Below are positions 24,264 through 36,796 of a stretch of DNA of 64,000 nt, piece after piece (position 1 is the first letter of the stretch; each line of letters opens with the position of its first letter). Location: assembly GCA_020055645.1 (NCBI GenBank), contig CM034549.1, positions 18,559,930 through 18,623,929 on the forward strand. Reading direction: 5' to 3'. Source of the stretch: Tomocerus qinae (Eukaryota; Arthropoda; Collembola; Entomobryomorpha; Tomoceridae). The notes beneath the pieces were generated by a model, which saw nothing but the letters and a program-made list of their open reading frames with translations, was not told where the DNA came from and made no database searches. Made by a program: the position numbers and the translations under genes.

Positions 24264-27200
24264 TTTGAAATTTTTCTCTTAACGACTGGTCAATTTCTAA
24301 TGTCCGCTTTCTAAGAAATCAAGAAAAATATCAATTAATACTGAGATCAAATAAAGATACAATTTTCGATTTTTCTCTCCGTATAGTTTCACACAGCCCG
24401 GTTCAGAAGTTGTTTATGCTTAGTGTTTCGAATTTTAGAATATGCAATACTATGAAGTATTATCCTGTCCTTCGTCCTGCAGAGTTTTTATTACCAATAT
24501 ATGGTGATAGATAACCCTCTGCAGTTTTTTGTTTGCAATACTTTTTTTAAAAATCTTTAGAGATAGAGGTCAATAAATATAGATCTTCTCCAACATGAGT
24601 TGGTGGAGGATTTGAGCTTGGAGAATATTACATGATAGGTAGGGAAACATCTATATAGACCATCACAGAGAACTCAGAAGAACTCAGAGAAGAGATGCTG
24701 ACTTTGCCCGTCTAGCTTAGGCCAGGGAGGTAGTCAAAACAAAAAGAATGGAGAATATGAAGAAACTAAGTAATGTACCTATAAAGTCATAAAAAGGGGC
24801 ATTAATAGTGTATTTGTATATGCCCTGCTGTATGTAGTAAAAGTTTTTGTACTTCTCAACCCCGTCAACCAGTGTAGAAGATTGTAGAAACAGATGCCAA
24901 AAAAGATGAAAACCCAAACCCAGCAAAACTCTGAATAACAACCGTATAACCAGGCATAACTAGTTTAGTCGTTTAGTCACCTTTTTCTGTCTGCGTGCAG
25001 TGTAGACTGTAGACAAAGAAAACAGACAGATACCTAAATTACGTGGTAATTCTAGTAATCTAAATACGAGTTAAAATTCTTGTCTTATTCCTTTTCTTTA
25101 CACCTTTCATTATTGACATCAAAAACGATTATCACAATCGAGGAGTTACAACAGTAATTTTAGTTGACATCTAAATCAATAGATTTATAAGTGAATGCTT
25201 CTGTCAAAGTCAAGGGTTAGAGTTAGGGGGGATAGGGAATTGTAGGTTGAAGTTTCAAAATCAGAAATTTCGAAGAAACTCGAAACAAAACGATTAAAAC
25301 TTCAAGAAAACTAATCACCCAATCACTGAATAACAATCTTACTTGCAATAAAAAATATAATATTCTCAGTAGGAGGAAAGACCGGATGTAGTAATAGTAA
25401 TACTTTCCAGCAAAAATAACGTTAGGCATCTACACGTAAAATATGAAGAGAATATAATTATGGTGCAATATATGGAACTATTATGTTCATCTTTGCTTCA
25501 GTTTCAGCAGCCCACCAATGCTGCAAACTGAATTGTCAGTCAGTCAGTACTCCAGCTATTTTAGTGGCACCAACCATTCATACGCTTCATGTCCCTAATA
25601 TTTACATTTGTGCTAACAAGGAACCAAATCTCCGCTTTTTCTATTCCATGTATCTGTCCGCTATTTTTACACGCATGCAATCTTATAAGAAGATGCACAG
25701 ATGTAAAACTATTCTTAAAGACGCAATCTGGCTGCAGTTTTCGAGTGCATTTTAAAGAATGTTTCAAATGTAATAGGATAAAATACACCTAAAAATAAAT
25801 GTGAAGATTATACATGCATACGTAATAATAGAAATGCTTAGTAAGTATAAATTCTATAAGGATAAGTAAAGGTTGAACGGTTGAAGATACTGCTTTATGC
25901 TGCAATAACAATTATTATGTTTCACCTATGACCTTCAGGACTAAACTTAGGCATATCTTTAGTTTCGCAGGCTTGTTTCATGCACTGTAACTAACCCTTT
26001 ATTGCATTGATCATGCAGCTAGTTACTAATCCTGTACATGTACATTGTAATGATGTAACATTTTACATACTAAAAACACATTTAATTTCTAGTCTTTTGG
26101 TCTGCACCTTCTAGCTATAGCTACTACTTAACCAGTTAAGGATAGCTTTGAAACGAAAGATGTTCGGATAAGTATGTGGTAAAAAAAACTTAAAAGTCCA
26201 GTCCAGTCTAGCATAATCATGGTCTGTCTCTGTGTCTGTAAACTGTACTTTAAAGCTCGGTTGTGGATGTTTTTCCCCTTGTACTAATCGTAAGTAAGCA
26301 AAAAATAACACGAAGACGATGAAATAAATACCTATATACCACTTCGTATACATGTATTTACACTTACAGATAGACGACATAGTGAAGCACAAATACAGAA
26401 TTTCAAGCAGGAGCACAAACACAGCTATATAAAGATTTTCACTAGAGGTAAATACACACTATACACCTAGTCTAACAATGTATGTGTAATCTACTGACTA
26501 TTCTACCACGTATGTAAATAATATGCCCATGTCTATCTGTTTGTGAACACCATCTCACAAAAACTACAGACGAGACGAAGACGAAAAATTCGGGTCGACA
26601 AGGAGCCTTGGACCTTGCTAGCCTACATTACATAAGAATAGGAAAAATCTCATAGTTGACGGTGCTTACCTATATATTAGTTGTATAGATATGTTTTGTA
26701 TATAGGTAAAGGGTACACATTCGTGTAGCATGTGGAGTTAAATAAAAACTGGATGTCCATATGAAAGCGTCTAGCCTGCCCGAATGCACCTACACAACAA
26801 TAATACACAATGCACGACTTTACATCTTACTCTGACTACTCCATAGTATTCTTTAAACCATAATAAATATGATCCCATATAAGGCAGTGAAAGAGTGCGG
26901 TCGCCTGCATCTCTCATGGAACCACGAAAGTTTTAAGCATCGCATTGAACTGATCCAAACATTCCCCTTGCCCTTCTTTCTTGTTCTTACTTCCTTGGCC
27001 TTGGACTTCAAAGCACACTTTACATTTAAACATTACTAGTCACGTCACGACACAATGCAATGCAATACAATACAAAAAATCCAATATCTACACGTACATA
27101 TCATGCTACATTGGTTTACACTTTTTATAAGGACAAATAACGAAAGTAAACAAATAGGTACCTTCTATACTTATTCCTGCACTCAGCTTAACACATACCA

Positions 27201-30200
27201 AGACATCGCATTAATGTAACTAAATAAATAATCCCAATTTTGATACCAACAGTATGTGCATTTCAAGTCCCATATTACATTGCAGCATACTTTTATAAAA
27301 ATGTTGCTATCCAGGCACAGATTTAACTATAGTGACATTTAATTCGTAATATACTTTTATGAGCTTTATGAACCTAACTAATTAAAACTGAAAATCCTGA
27401 ATAATCTACTTCGAAGATTTGGTCCTAGAACTTAGGTAGTTTATGAAATAATTAATACAAATTTCTGACAAATTACTCTTTCCCAAAAATACCTACATCT
27501 TAAAGTAACAAAAGTTAAATTTAGTATCCAATTTTCACATGCTTGACTTTGAACTTGTGAACGCTTATTATTGTGCACATACCTACAGTGCAATATGCAA
27601 TAGTGCAAATGCAAACATAAGTACTTTGAGTAAAATACAATTATAATAATGTTATATGCTTAATATGATTTGATGATACTTACTGTGGACCACGGTAAGT
27701 TATCTATTCAGTTTACTTAAAGGAAATATATTTAATTTTATAATTAATTTTAAATGTATTGATAAGCTGGTACTTTTGTACTCTACGTAGGTGTGGTGGT
27801 GCTTATTCTATATTCTGTGTCATTTTGACCTGAATTTAATAAAATTAGGAAGCGATACATGAAAAGTTTGAAATTAGGCTTCCTTCTATACAACGATGTG
27901 TTTTCTATGTGGACGTGGATTGAAATTGAACGAGTATAACGATTCATTAAAAAAGAAATAAAGTAAATAAACGAGTTCTTAAGTGCTGATATCTACATCA
28001 AATAAATATCTTAATATCCACTGAGACTACTTATACACAAATGTCAAGTAGTAAATGACAACTTGGCGACTAATCTTGTTTACAAAGAATTATAAAATTT
28101 TCAATGTCTTACCTTCTTGTATGTATTGTATTGAAATAAAGTATCGTAGTATGGAATCACTGACACAAATGGACAGAATCTTACAGCATCTCAAGAATTA
28201 CTAAATACACTGAAGATAATATTTTCAAGAATATTATTTGCAGATAGAGCTGCGCACTACGATAGAAAAGCTAATCAGTATCTTCCTGGTAATTAGCTGT
28301 AAAGGAAATGAAATTCTATCCACAGGAACAAAATTTAGATCCTTTCACTGGAAGAGACAATCTTTGACTAAACTAATCATGAGACACGATGATAGTTCTA
28401 GGAGGAACGGAGTAACGTTTGTGAGACAGAAGAGGTCTGTAAAAACAGGGATACCTATATATTTATAAAGAATATAGCAAAGTGCAACGTGAAAGTACCT
28501 ATGAACTAAGTATGCAGCAAGAGCAGAGAAGACCTACACTCTACAAACACACACACCACCGTGAAGACGTGTAAGGGAGAGAGTGAGATGAGAATTTTGA
28601 GAATAACCCAAAGCATTTTAAAGCTTCTTCTCGACAAGCTTGGTATTAGTCTATCTGTAGACTATATCTTAGGTAAAGTATAATCAACATCTACTAAATA
28701 CTCTCTCAGAGTGATGTTTATCAAACTTTAACTGGAAATACTGTATAATACATTTACATATACATATATGCATTATTAACCGAGAGTAAAGGAGGTACTC
28801 CATCAGACATTACTTACCACTACTAACACGGTTAGTGGAAATGCATTATGAACATGTACAAAACGTGCACCACAACAACACAGACAGATAGGCACAAAAT
28901 AATATTACTTAGTTCCTCTGCCTGCATCTACCACTGAAGGAAACTACGCTCACTCCAAATACACGAGTACCGTACCATTTAAAGCATTTCTCCACCCAGC
29001 AAAAGCAAAGATAGCAACAGCAAGGAACAACAGTTCGAATACGAATGTAAGAAACCCTACAATTTCAACCCAAAGCAAATCAACCTACACAGTATCAAGA
29101 GTTCTTCCATATTCACTCTTGTCTATACTCTATACCCCAAATAACATGGAACATGGACCTGACATAATGACAAAAATAAAAAAAAGAATACAAATCACAT
29201 ACTTACATCTGAAATTAAAATTAAATTATAGAGCTATGTAACAATAACAATATGAAATGACAGGTGTGTGAATAAATACAAATACGATATGTACAAGGTA
29301 CACCATACTGTACATAAAAGTTATAACAAATTTTCATTAAAAATTCACTCTCGGTTTGAAAAGTGATTAAAGAATGCTAATATGTGTACAGATGGCAATG
29401 TATTTTTGTAAAGATAATAAAATAATAATATGCACTTAACTTGCAATTTTATAGCGTGCAAAACCTTCGTAATTAATTTCGTGTACTGAGACAAATATAT
29501 AATATTTATTACTGTACGGTAGATGCTTTTGAGTATATCTGTAGGGTGTTCTTATACAGAGATAAATAATACCTAAGTAGTAATCTGAAACATTTCACTT
29601 ACGAAACCATATGTTTCACTGGGCACGTTTCCACGTTTAATAGCATGAGGATATTATATGTACGTGAGGTTAAGTGACAATGACATAGTGACAATAACAA
29701 TTGACCAAAACCCTCAGCTGCTGCATGTTGCTCTATAGACTTTAATTGATTTCAGAATTAACATGGAGTACCCAGACAGTAATAAGTAGACAAATCTACC
29801 AGTCTGGCTTGTGTATGTAGTTATGTACTAATAAATTGTTTATAAACTAAGTATAGATAATATTTGAATAATGCGTATAATTAATGATGTAGTAAAAGCT
29901 CGTTTCGGTTTCAGAGTCTATAGCACATAGAAATTGAAGTCTTACTAAAGTTTATGCAAATCTGGCTTAAGTAGTCACAATTAGCTATACTATACACAAT
30001 ACGATGTCAGTAGACAAAAACATTGTGCCTGAAAGCATGACATTTAACAGAGAAGCCATTGCAACGTGAGTATGAATATTCCACTGTTGTTTTACAAGGT
30101 TAATATCGACAAACTGCATATTGTTTTAATCCAGGCACGTATACCCGACACAGCCCTGACATTTTGTCTATTATATAAATATATGATATTATATATGCTC

Positions 30201-30332
30201 TTCGAATTCTTCTTATGTTATTATGCTCTGCACTTACGCTACATTAAATACACCGGAAGTATATACTTACTTCATAACAAACAACATAAAACTGGATCTA
30301 CGAAAAGTACCCATAGAATACTAAATTGATAG

Positions 30333-30481
30333 AAATCTAGTTCTAAAAACTAAAATATTTAAAGCCATAAGTTCACCCAATTGCTATATTAGTAATAATT
30401 ATATACTATTCATTGTAAATCTACTTTGTGTAATAGACTTATTCGTCTGAGAAGCACAATAAAGTTAATACAATACAATAC
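30333..30481 (+). mobile_element. Retroposed 3'-end fragment (truncated LINE or SINE) with 16-bp target duplication
   Basis: The 16-mer AATACTAAATTGATAG occurs at 30317-30332 and again at 30482-30497, exactly flanking a 149-bp insert. The insert ends in CACAATAAAGTTAATACAAT followed by repeated ATACA units. A 3' repeat tail, a long exact target duplication and a very short body are the signature of a 5'-truncated non-LTR retrotransposon or a SINE. There is no coding sequence left. The perfect duplication suggests a fairly recent insertion. Confidence 0.85.
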
Positions 30482-31006
30482 AATACTAAATTGATAGGCT
30501 AGATTTTTTAGACATTATTTTGATAGCAATACATGAAAACAATTTCTGCACAAAATTGTCAAGTATTCTTCTCCAAAGATTGCACAGATGTTTACCAGCT
30601 TTCCATTTTTAATTTAAATTAACAGAAGACAATGTCTGGTGCAAATGCAAGTAGGTTCATATTATAACTCTAAACTAATGACGTAAGATTGTGAATGTAT
30701 CAGTATACATTGACCCTCTCCTGTTCCTGTACATAGTATAACAAAAACAATGTATCATTTACAATACTCTTTAAAGTCGTAATAGAGTCAAGATAGCGGA
30801 GAAGAGACCTGTTTCAAATGAATGCACAGGATACGGTATTTAGTGAAAATTACTCATAATGACTAATCATTATGCTTTGATACTAATTAAGACTACAATG
30901 GAAATGGCCATGACCTAACTGCAGATAGGTACGGCTAAGTAGTAAGTGATAGCAATAATAGCAAACTATTTAGATAATTTATTTACTATTAGTAAGTATC
31001 TGAGTG

Positions 31007-31049
31007 GGAATTGACTAACTCTGTGTTCAACATAGAGTTAGTCAATTCC
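31007..31049. repeat. Perfect 20-bp hairpin with tiny loop
   Basis: GGAATTGACTAACTCT and its complement flank a short inner stem (GTGT/ACAT with one G-T pair) and a three-base loop. The size is near that of a microRNA stem, but the loop is too small for a typical precursor. It is more likely a palindromic repeat or recombination product. No neighbouring gene. Confidence 0.6.
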
Positions 31050-34000
31050 AAGTTGTCCTATGTCAATATTAATCACATTCTCCGTTGAATAGCACAATAT
31101 AGAAATTTCTAAATTAAATATAACTACTGGAATATTAATTTTAACATACATTTTTATACTTATAGTAAGTATCATCATATGAATGAATGTATAAGTCAAG
31201 TATAAGTGCTATGTATATTGGGGTGGCTAACGAATGCATCGAATGTTGAGGAATGGCCTGTTTTGTAGACACTGTCGGTCAAGGTGAAAGTACGGATGAA
31301 TAAGGATGTAGATTTACCGCTGCGTTGACGGCTGATGTTAAATTGACAGTAATAGACTAGCATAGGCAAGTAGAATGCTCAAAAGTAGGAAATGAACTAC
31401 TTTGTTGAGGACTGGCCCGGCACAATGCCCTATTTGTAGTATTTGTTGACCTTCTCAACTTCTAACACAACCTAAAAGGGTAGGAAAGGCCTATACAAAA
31501 CATTCACTACATATAGGAACCAAATTCACTGCTGGATGAAGTTTACCAAAAAGCGATTAAGGTCAGGGTTATGCTATAGTCTATTAAGTACAAACATAAC
31601 CCTTACTTTTCTTGAAACCCTCAGGTTAGCCAGCTGACTATTTTCGTAAGATTTTAAATTGAATTGGCAAACAAAACGCTGGAGTATCTAATGAATATTC
31701 ATCACAAAGTGTAGCTGAAAACAAAGGACCTAATTAAAGTATAAACATACTTTAATTCAATTGGGTATTTAGCTTTTTAAGACTATAACTTTCGTAAAGT
31801 ATGAATTATTACCTCTACAATTGTAGTGCCTTCATGAATTAATAAATCCTCTTCGAAGACAGGTATTTTGAGACATCCACTTCCAATACCTCATTTTTCA
31901 AAAGCAAAGTTTGAAAGAATTCCACAGCAGCTAGCAAACCACTGTCATTGTGTAAAACTTGTGCCGAATTCCACTTTTTATCGTTCATTTGTCAGAATTC
32001 TGACAAAATTTTGATGTAAAATGCGTTTTCTTAAGAGTCCAGAATTCTGTAATAATTAAACCAATAATATAAACAATGCATTTCTAATGACTTTTATGAC
32101 TTTGTGAATCAGTAAAATTGTTTCTCTCTAATTTTTATGTATGAAATAAGATATTTTAAAGGAAATATTTTTGTTGATTAGTAAATGATGGTTGTAAGAC
32201 TAATATGATGTTAATTACATATTAAGCCAGTGGGAAAATATCAAATTTTGCTGCCCATTTAGCAATAAGTTAGCATGCAAAAACAAAATGTCATTCAATT
32301 ACCGACTTATGTTGCAGTTTTATGTGAGCACAGAAAATGACAATTGTGGTGATAGGCCAGCACTTTGCAAGTTGAACATACGATACCTATTACAGATAAT
32401 CAAGTTCACGGTCACTAGATTTCACACCGTTTTTGTTGCTGACTACTAGCATTGACGATTCACACGACTTCCAAAAGTTCTAAATAAGTACAGCTGATGG
32501 TGATAGCTTTGGAGAATACAGTTTTGTTAAGAATATTACAGCGAAATTACGTATTGTATACAATGCATATAACATCTGCAATTAATTACGATGCAGGTTG
32601 AAGATTTTAAAAACTTTGGCGTTTCTTGTACTCATTAAACACAACGCACTGAGTACTATTTTAATGGGCGATGTAATCTGAATTTGTCGGTATTTTATAA
32701 ACTACTGAATGTACAGTTAACTTTTTAAAAGACAAAACAACAGAATGTATTCACGTAACTGTTTAGCTTGGACTTATTTATATAGATAGAACTTATTGAT
32801 CCCAATCTAAAAATAACATGACATTTTTATTTGTGGTGTAATACTTTATCGCTCCTTTACCACTATAATGTAAAATTTTAAGATTGAAGCTACTAAATAT
32901 AAATGTAGAATTTGAAATAGTAGTATATTATATGGGTTGTTTTTGTTTTGTATCTGTGCATGTATTTGTGACTTTGTGTGCAACTACTGTACCCTCACTT
33001 ACGTTCTGTCTGTCTATATAGATAGGGTTTTAAGTGCTATGTACGTACACACATATACACAGCTCTAATGCAGCTCTACCAAATGATACGAGAATTTGTA
33101 TATCTATAATATTTTTATACCTTTGTAGTTACACGCACATGCATATACAATACATACAGCGAAAGCTGAGTAGGTACTTCACTTTCTACAGTCAGTAGTA
33201 ACCATATCAAACCATATACCTTCATAAGATCCAAGTTATCGAACAATGAACAACGTAGGTAGAACTGATAGAAGCTATTAGGACTCTAGGTAGGACCCGT
33301 AGACCTATCTTTTTAAAAGTTTGTTCTATAGGAAGTATAGATCTATTTTTATGCAGGTTTGGAACTTTTGGAAGGTAGCAAAAATAAATATGCATGCGCG
33401 TATTGTACCCGTTTCATTCAATAATATTATCTGATTTTCGTCGCAGCCGGTTTATCACCACTTTTTATCACTAAATCAATTTCTAATCACGAAAGAACCT
33501 CGGAGATAACACAGATAATAGTAATTTGTATCTATGTTATACTTTCCGAAAGCGATGTGAAATACGATAATAACGTTGTTTCAAAAAATTTACATAAAGA
33601 CGGGGAAAATGATCTGAGGGCACTGCCTATAGCTTACAGGTCAAATGACATTAGAACTGGTTTCTTGGGTGTGAATGAAAGATTATCTATAGTTTGCAGG
33701 AAGACTGTTAAAACATTTTTAATAGGCAACTTGATTCGCATGAATGGCATTTGGTTGGAAGTACTGTTTTAAAGATTTGTATTTTTCAAAAGTGTATGAG
33801 CTACTGCGCTGTAACCTGAAGCAATTAATAAACATTGAATACAGATATTATCATTTGTATGATAAAATATTATTCAAAAGTTAATTTTAAGAATTAATTG
33901 CAGAATGTACATAATTCCTAACTATTAATGTTAATAACGGTACAGATATGACTAGGACGGATATCATAATAATAATTTTATACTTATCGTGATTATATCT

Positions 34001-34845
34001 ATATACTATTACAATGGTAATCTTAACTTATTTTGACTTTTGTGTAGTATTGTTGCAACTTGTTATCGTTAAAATGAACGCATAAATGCAGCTTATGTTT
34101 AGGGCATACAAAACTTGTGGTAATCAGTCCGACACATAGTCGTAGATACAAATTATCAGGGGCTTAAAACTTTAAAGTATATTGAGATATATTATAGTAT
34201 TTACTCACACTACACCTCATTGTAATTTTGTGTAATAATCAAAGGTTTTGTCAGGATTTGGGAATAGGTCTTGTTCTCATTTAGCAGTATACTACTGCTA
34301 CTTATTATATAAAATATACATATTCATACTATATATACCAACTACCACTCACGTTTTATAAATATGTAAAATGCCTGGTGGACAGTGGACATAACATGCC
34401 TTGATAAGAATATAATGTGCTATTTTATACACGGGGTATTCGTTTTGCTTAATTTTATCCACAACAATACTGTTACAAACTTTTTCACTTATCGGGAATG
34501 TCGAGCATTATCCAATTACAAGAACAAGCCTACATATGACGAATCTTGCCTACATACATTACAATTGTTTGTGTACTGTCCTAATATTCTGTGAAGTTGA
34601 AGATTTCGTTTTCTATAATAAGTCGTTGTTCCACAACTAAACTTGGGAAACCCCTGAAAGGACGGACTCGTTTCTTGTACATACATAGCAATAACATATT
34701 TTACAATAAAAAAGCCCAAACTAATAAATATTATGAGATTTTTGTGGATTCATTTAAACAGATTAACCTTATCAATCGCTTCCGCAATCCGGAACAAAAA
34801 CATTTTGAGATCGATTTTATAATGAACACAACAATCATGTATAAG

Positions 34846-35583
34846 CTACTTGTACTTCACGTCATAGACACAGAAATATAATATTATCACTCCAATATCC
34901 AGTATGAGAGGTAGGCATATGCTGAGACTGAATATCCACCAATACAAACTGCAATCCCAGCCGTCAATGGTAAAGTAAGAAGTGAAAATCACTCCCGTTG
35001 CATGAGCCAGAATTGCTAAGATAATAAATAAAAAAGTATTTCATTAGGTTTATAACGTTTTTGATCCAAAACTCATTCCACATAACATTACATAAAGATG
35101 TAAGTATTGAAAACCAAACATAAAGTAAAAGTACTTACAATAGCATGTAGAAAAACTGCTAAACATGGTGTACCCTGATCCGAAAGTAATTAATTCCAAT
35201 ACAACAAAAGCAATGCTAAGTGATAGCCCAACAATGAATTCAGTATCCTTTGCATAGTATTGGTCTTCATTGTATTCAATGGGAAGGCACGCTTTCACAT
35301 TCTCCTCCTGCATAAGCACATTCAATTTTATAGTCTCAAGATTTGCACAAAATTGATATGAGCTTGATAAGATTATGGTGAAATATGAGATATGAGAATA
35401 CACTTGAATCTTACATAGCACAATAATAAAATTATAGTAATAAATTATAATGAGATGAAAATAGCTTTCACCATTCTTTTTTTTACTTACCCTTGCTGTA
35501 AGAAGAGTAATCGCAAGCACCAAATGTGCCATCAACAACAGATATCTGGTTGGAATTAGAGAATTATTGCTTTTCCCTTGCAT
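34846..35583 (-). CDS. tmem107: TMEM107-like ciliary transition-zone membrane protein
   Basis: TMEM107 is a four-pass membrane protein of the MKS module at the ciliary transition zone, which controls which membrane proteins enter the cilium. Coding exons are 35583-35491, 35307-35139 and 35015-34846, giving 143 residues; the human protein has 140. Matches to the family run in order: PTRYLLLMAHLVLAITLLTA (first transmembrane segment), VKACLPIEYNEDQYYAKD (the conserved ACLP loop), the second hydrophobic stretch GLSLSIAFVVLELITFGSG with YTMFSS, then ILAHATGVIFTSY and the DGWDCSLYWWIF motif, and a last hydrophobic segment. A basic 68-codon frame upstream (35762-35556) overlaps the start codon in another frame and may be a chance upstream frame. 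Confidence 0.92.
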
Positions 35584-36159
35584 TTTACAAGAAGGAGTGA
35601 GTAAAAAATCTTAAATACTATTCCAACTACTACGATTAACTTTCTTTTAGGTAATGTCTCAATCAGTGCTATCTCCTCTTCAATTTTATTTAGGAAAAGC
35701 AAACCATTAGATTTTCTATTGTAATACAACTTTCGCGGTAACTTTTCTCTTCTGCTACTCAATGAATCAAAGTGTTAGGTTAGGTGTCCAGGGAGAAAAT
35801 CGATATTACAACACAACAAAGACCGTCGCGCATCGCGTAGGTCGGTTCGCGTAGTAGTTTTAGCATACTGTTTAGGATAGCTCATCAGTACCATTGTTGT
35901 AGAGAAGTTGAAGATTAGCATTATTATTACTTTATATGTGTGCATTTCACTCACCTTCAAAAATGTTATGTGAAAATAAGGAAATTGAATGTTACAAACC
36001 TTGACTTTGACAGATATACCACCTGGTTTAATTTTTAAACTGTATTCCGTTCACGAAGAACGATAATGCTTGCATGGACTAAATTGAACAATTTCCATTT
36101 ATATTTTGTACTTCCACTTTTTCCATCACATCATTAATGTTTTTGTTGCTTTACGCTTA

Positions 36160-36416
36160 GTTTATAGTCCAGGTTCCACGAAGTTATCATGGGAGGATAA
36201 TGCCGACATGCATTTATAGTTAGAATCAAAGCGTTAAATGAAGGTGAAAATCGTCACTGTATAATATTAAAGGATCATTAAAGTATTTCAATAACTCGGA
36301 AAGTGAAGAACTTCATTTTAACGTCAAAATAACTCGTAAAACCCAAATTGTAAATTTTGAAAGTGAAAAGTTTCACCGTAATTTCACGATAACTTCGTGA
36401 AACCTGAACTATAAAC
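36160..36416. mobile_element. 257-bp TA-flanked MITE
   Basis: The left end GTTTATAGTCCAGGTTCCAC (36160 on) pairs with the right end ending in GTGAAACCTGAACTATAAAC (36416). The inverted ends cover about 30 bp with two or three mismatches and include ACGAAGTTATC. TA flanks both sides (36158-36159 and 36417-36418), consistent with a Tc1/mariner-type MITE. It lies between TMEM107 and the end of the large membrane-protein gene. Confidence 0.8.
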
Positions 36417-36710
36417 TAGTCATTATAGTCTTGACTATTTTAACAATTTCCGTAACATAAAAGCAATATTATTATAGAATTAGAATTTTCTCTACTTTTC
36501 GTTGGAAAGATTGCATATACAGTAGTAATAATTGGATTAGATAATTATGTTCTTTTAGATCTACCTTCTTTTTACAGATCAATATTATATGAACATTATG
36601 ACTGGAAATGTGTAACAGTATAAGACGATTTAATGATGAATGCACAGATTGCAGTATCTTATCGATACATCCCTGAATCGTTTAAGGTTCAAAAATTCAA
36701 TAGCAAGAAA

Positions 36711-36716
36711 TTTATT
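36711..36716 (-). promoter_or_regulatory. Polyadenylation signal of the large membrane-protein gene
   Basis: On the minus strand this reads AATAAA, about 80 bases after the stop codon at 36797. It is the first such hexamer downstream of the gene. Confidence 0.55.
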
Positions 36717-36796
36717 GTCCTATGTACGCAAACAACGGTAACAAATAGCTTTGACTAAATGACAGCTGTTGTCACAAGGACAATATAATAAAAGCA

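Larger units (their letters stand above)
24264..34845. other. 10.6 kb without a supported gene
   Basis: This lies between the Smaug start codon and the TMEM107 stop codon. Several frames of 60-100 codons occur on both strands, often overlapping each other, none with recognisable similarity or splice context. The first few hundred bases above 24263 should contain the Smaug promoter and 5' UTR. Features I can point to are a 20-bp hairpin at 31007-31049, a retroposed 3'-end fragment at 30333-30481, and a solo sequence near 32030 (TTAAGAGTCCAG) identical to the terminus of the palindromic MITE at 21946. Non-coding RNA or long UTRs cannot be excluded. Confidence 0.4.

Noticed and set aside
25483-25792. 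Three overlapping frames of 67-90 codons on both strands
   Set aside because: Mutually overlapping, no similarity, no splice signals in phase.
26111-26422. A 103-codon minus-strand frame with hydrophobic start
   Set aside because: Hydrophobic stretch is AT-driven (Phe, Ile, Tyr rich); no recognised family and no supporting neighbours.
31007-31049. MicroRNA precursor
   Set aside because: The stem is perfect but the loop of about three bases is too small and the total of 43 bases too short for a normal precursor.
33557-33772. 71-codon plus-strand frame
   Set aside because: No similarity and ordinary composition; chance frame in a gene-poor region.
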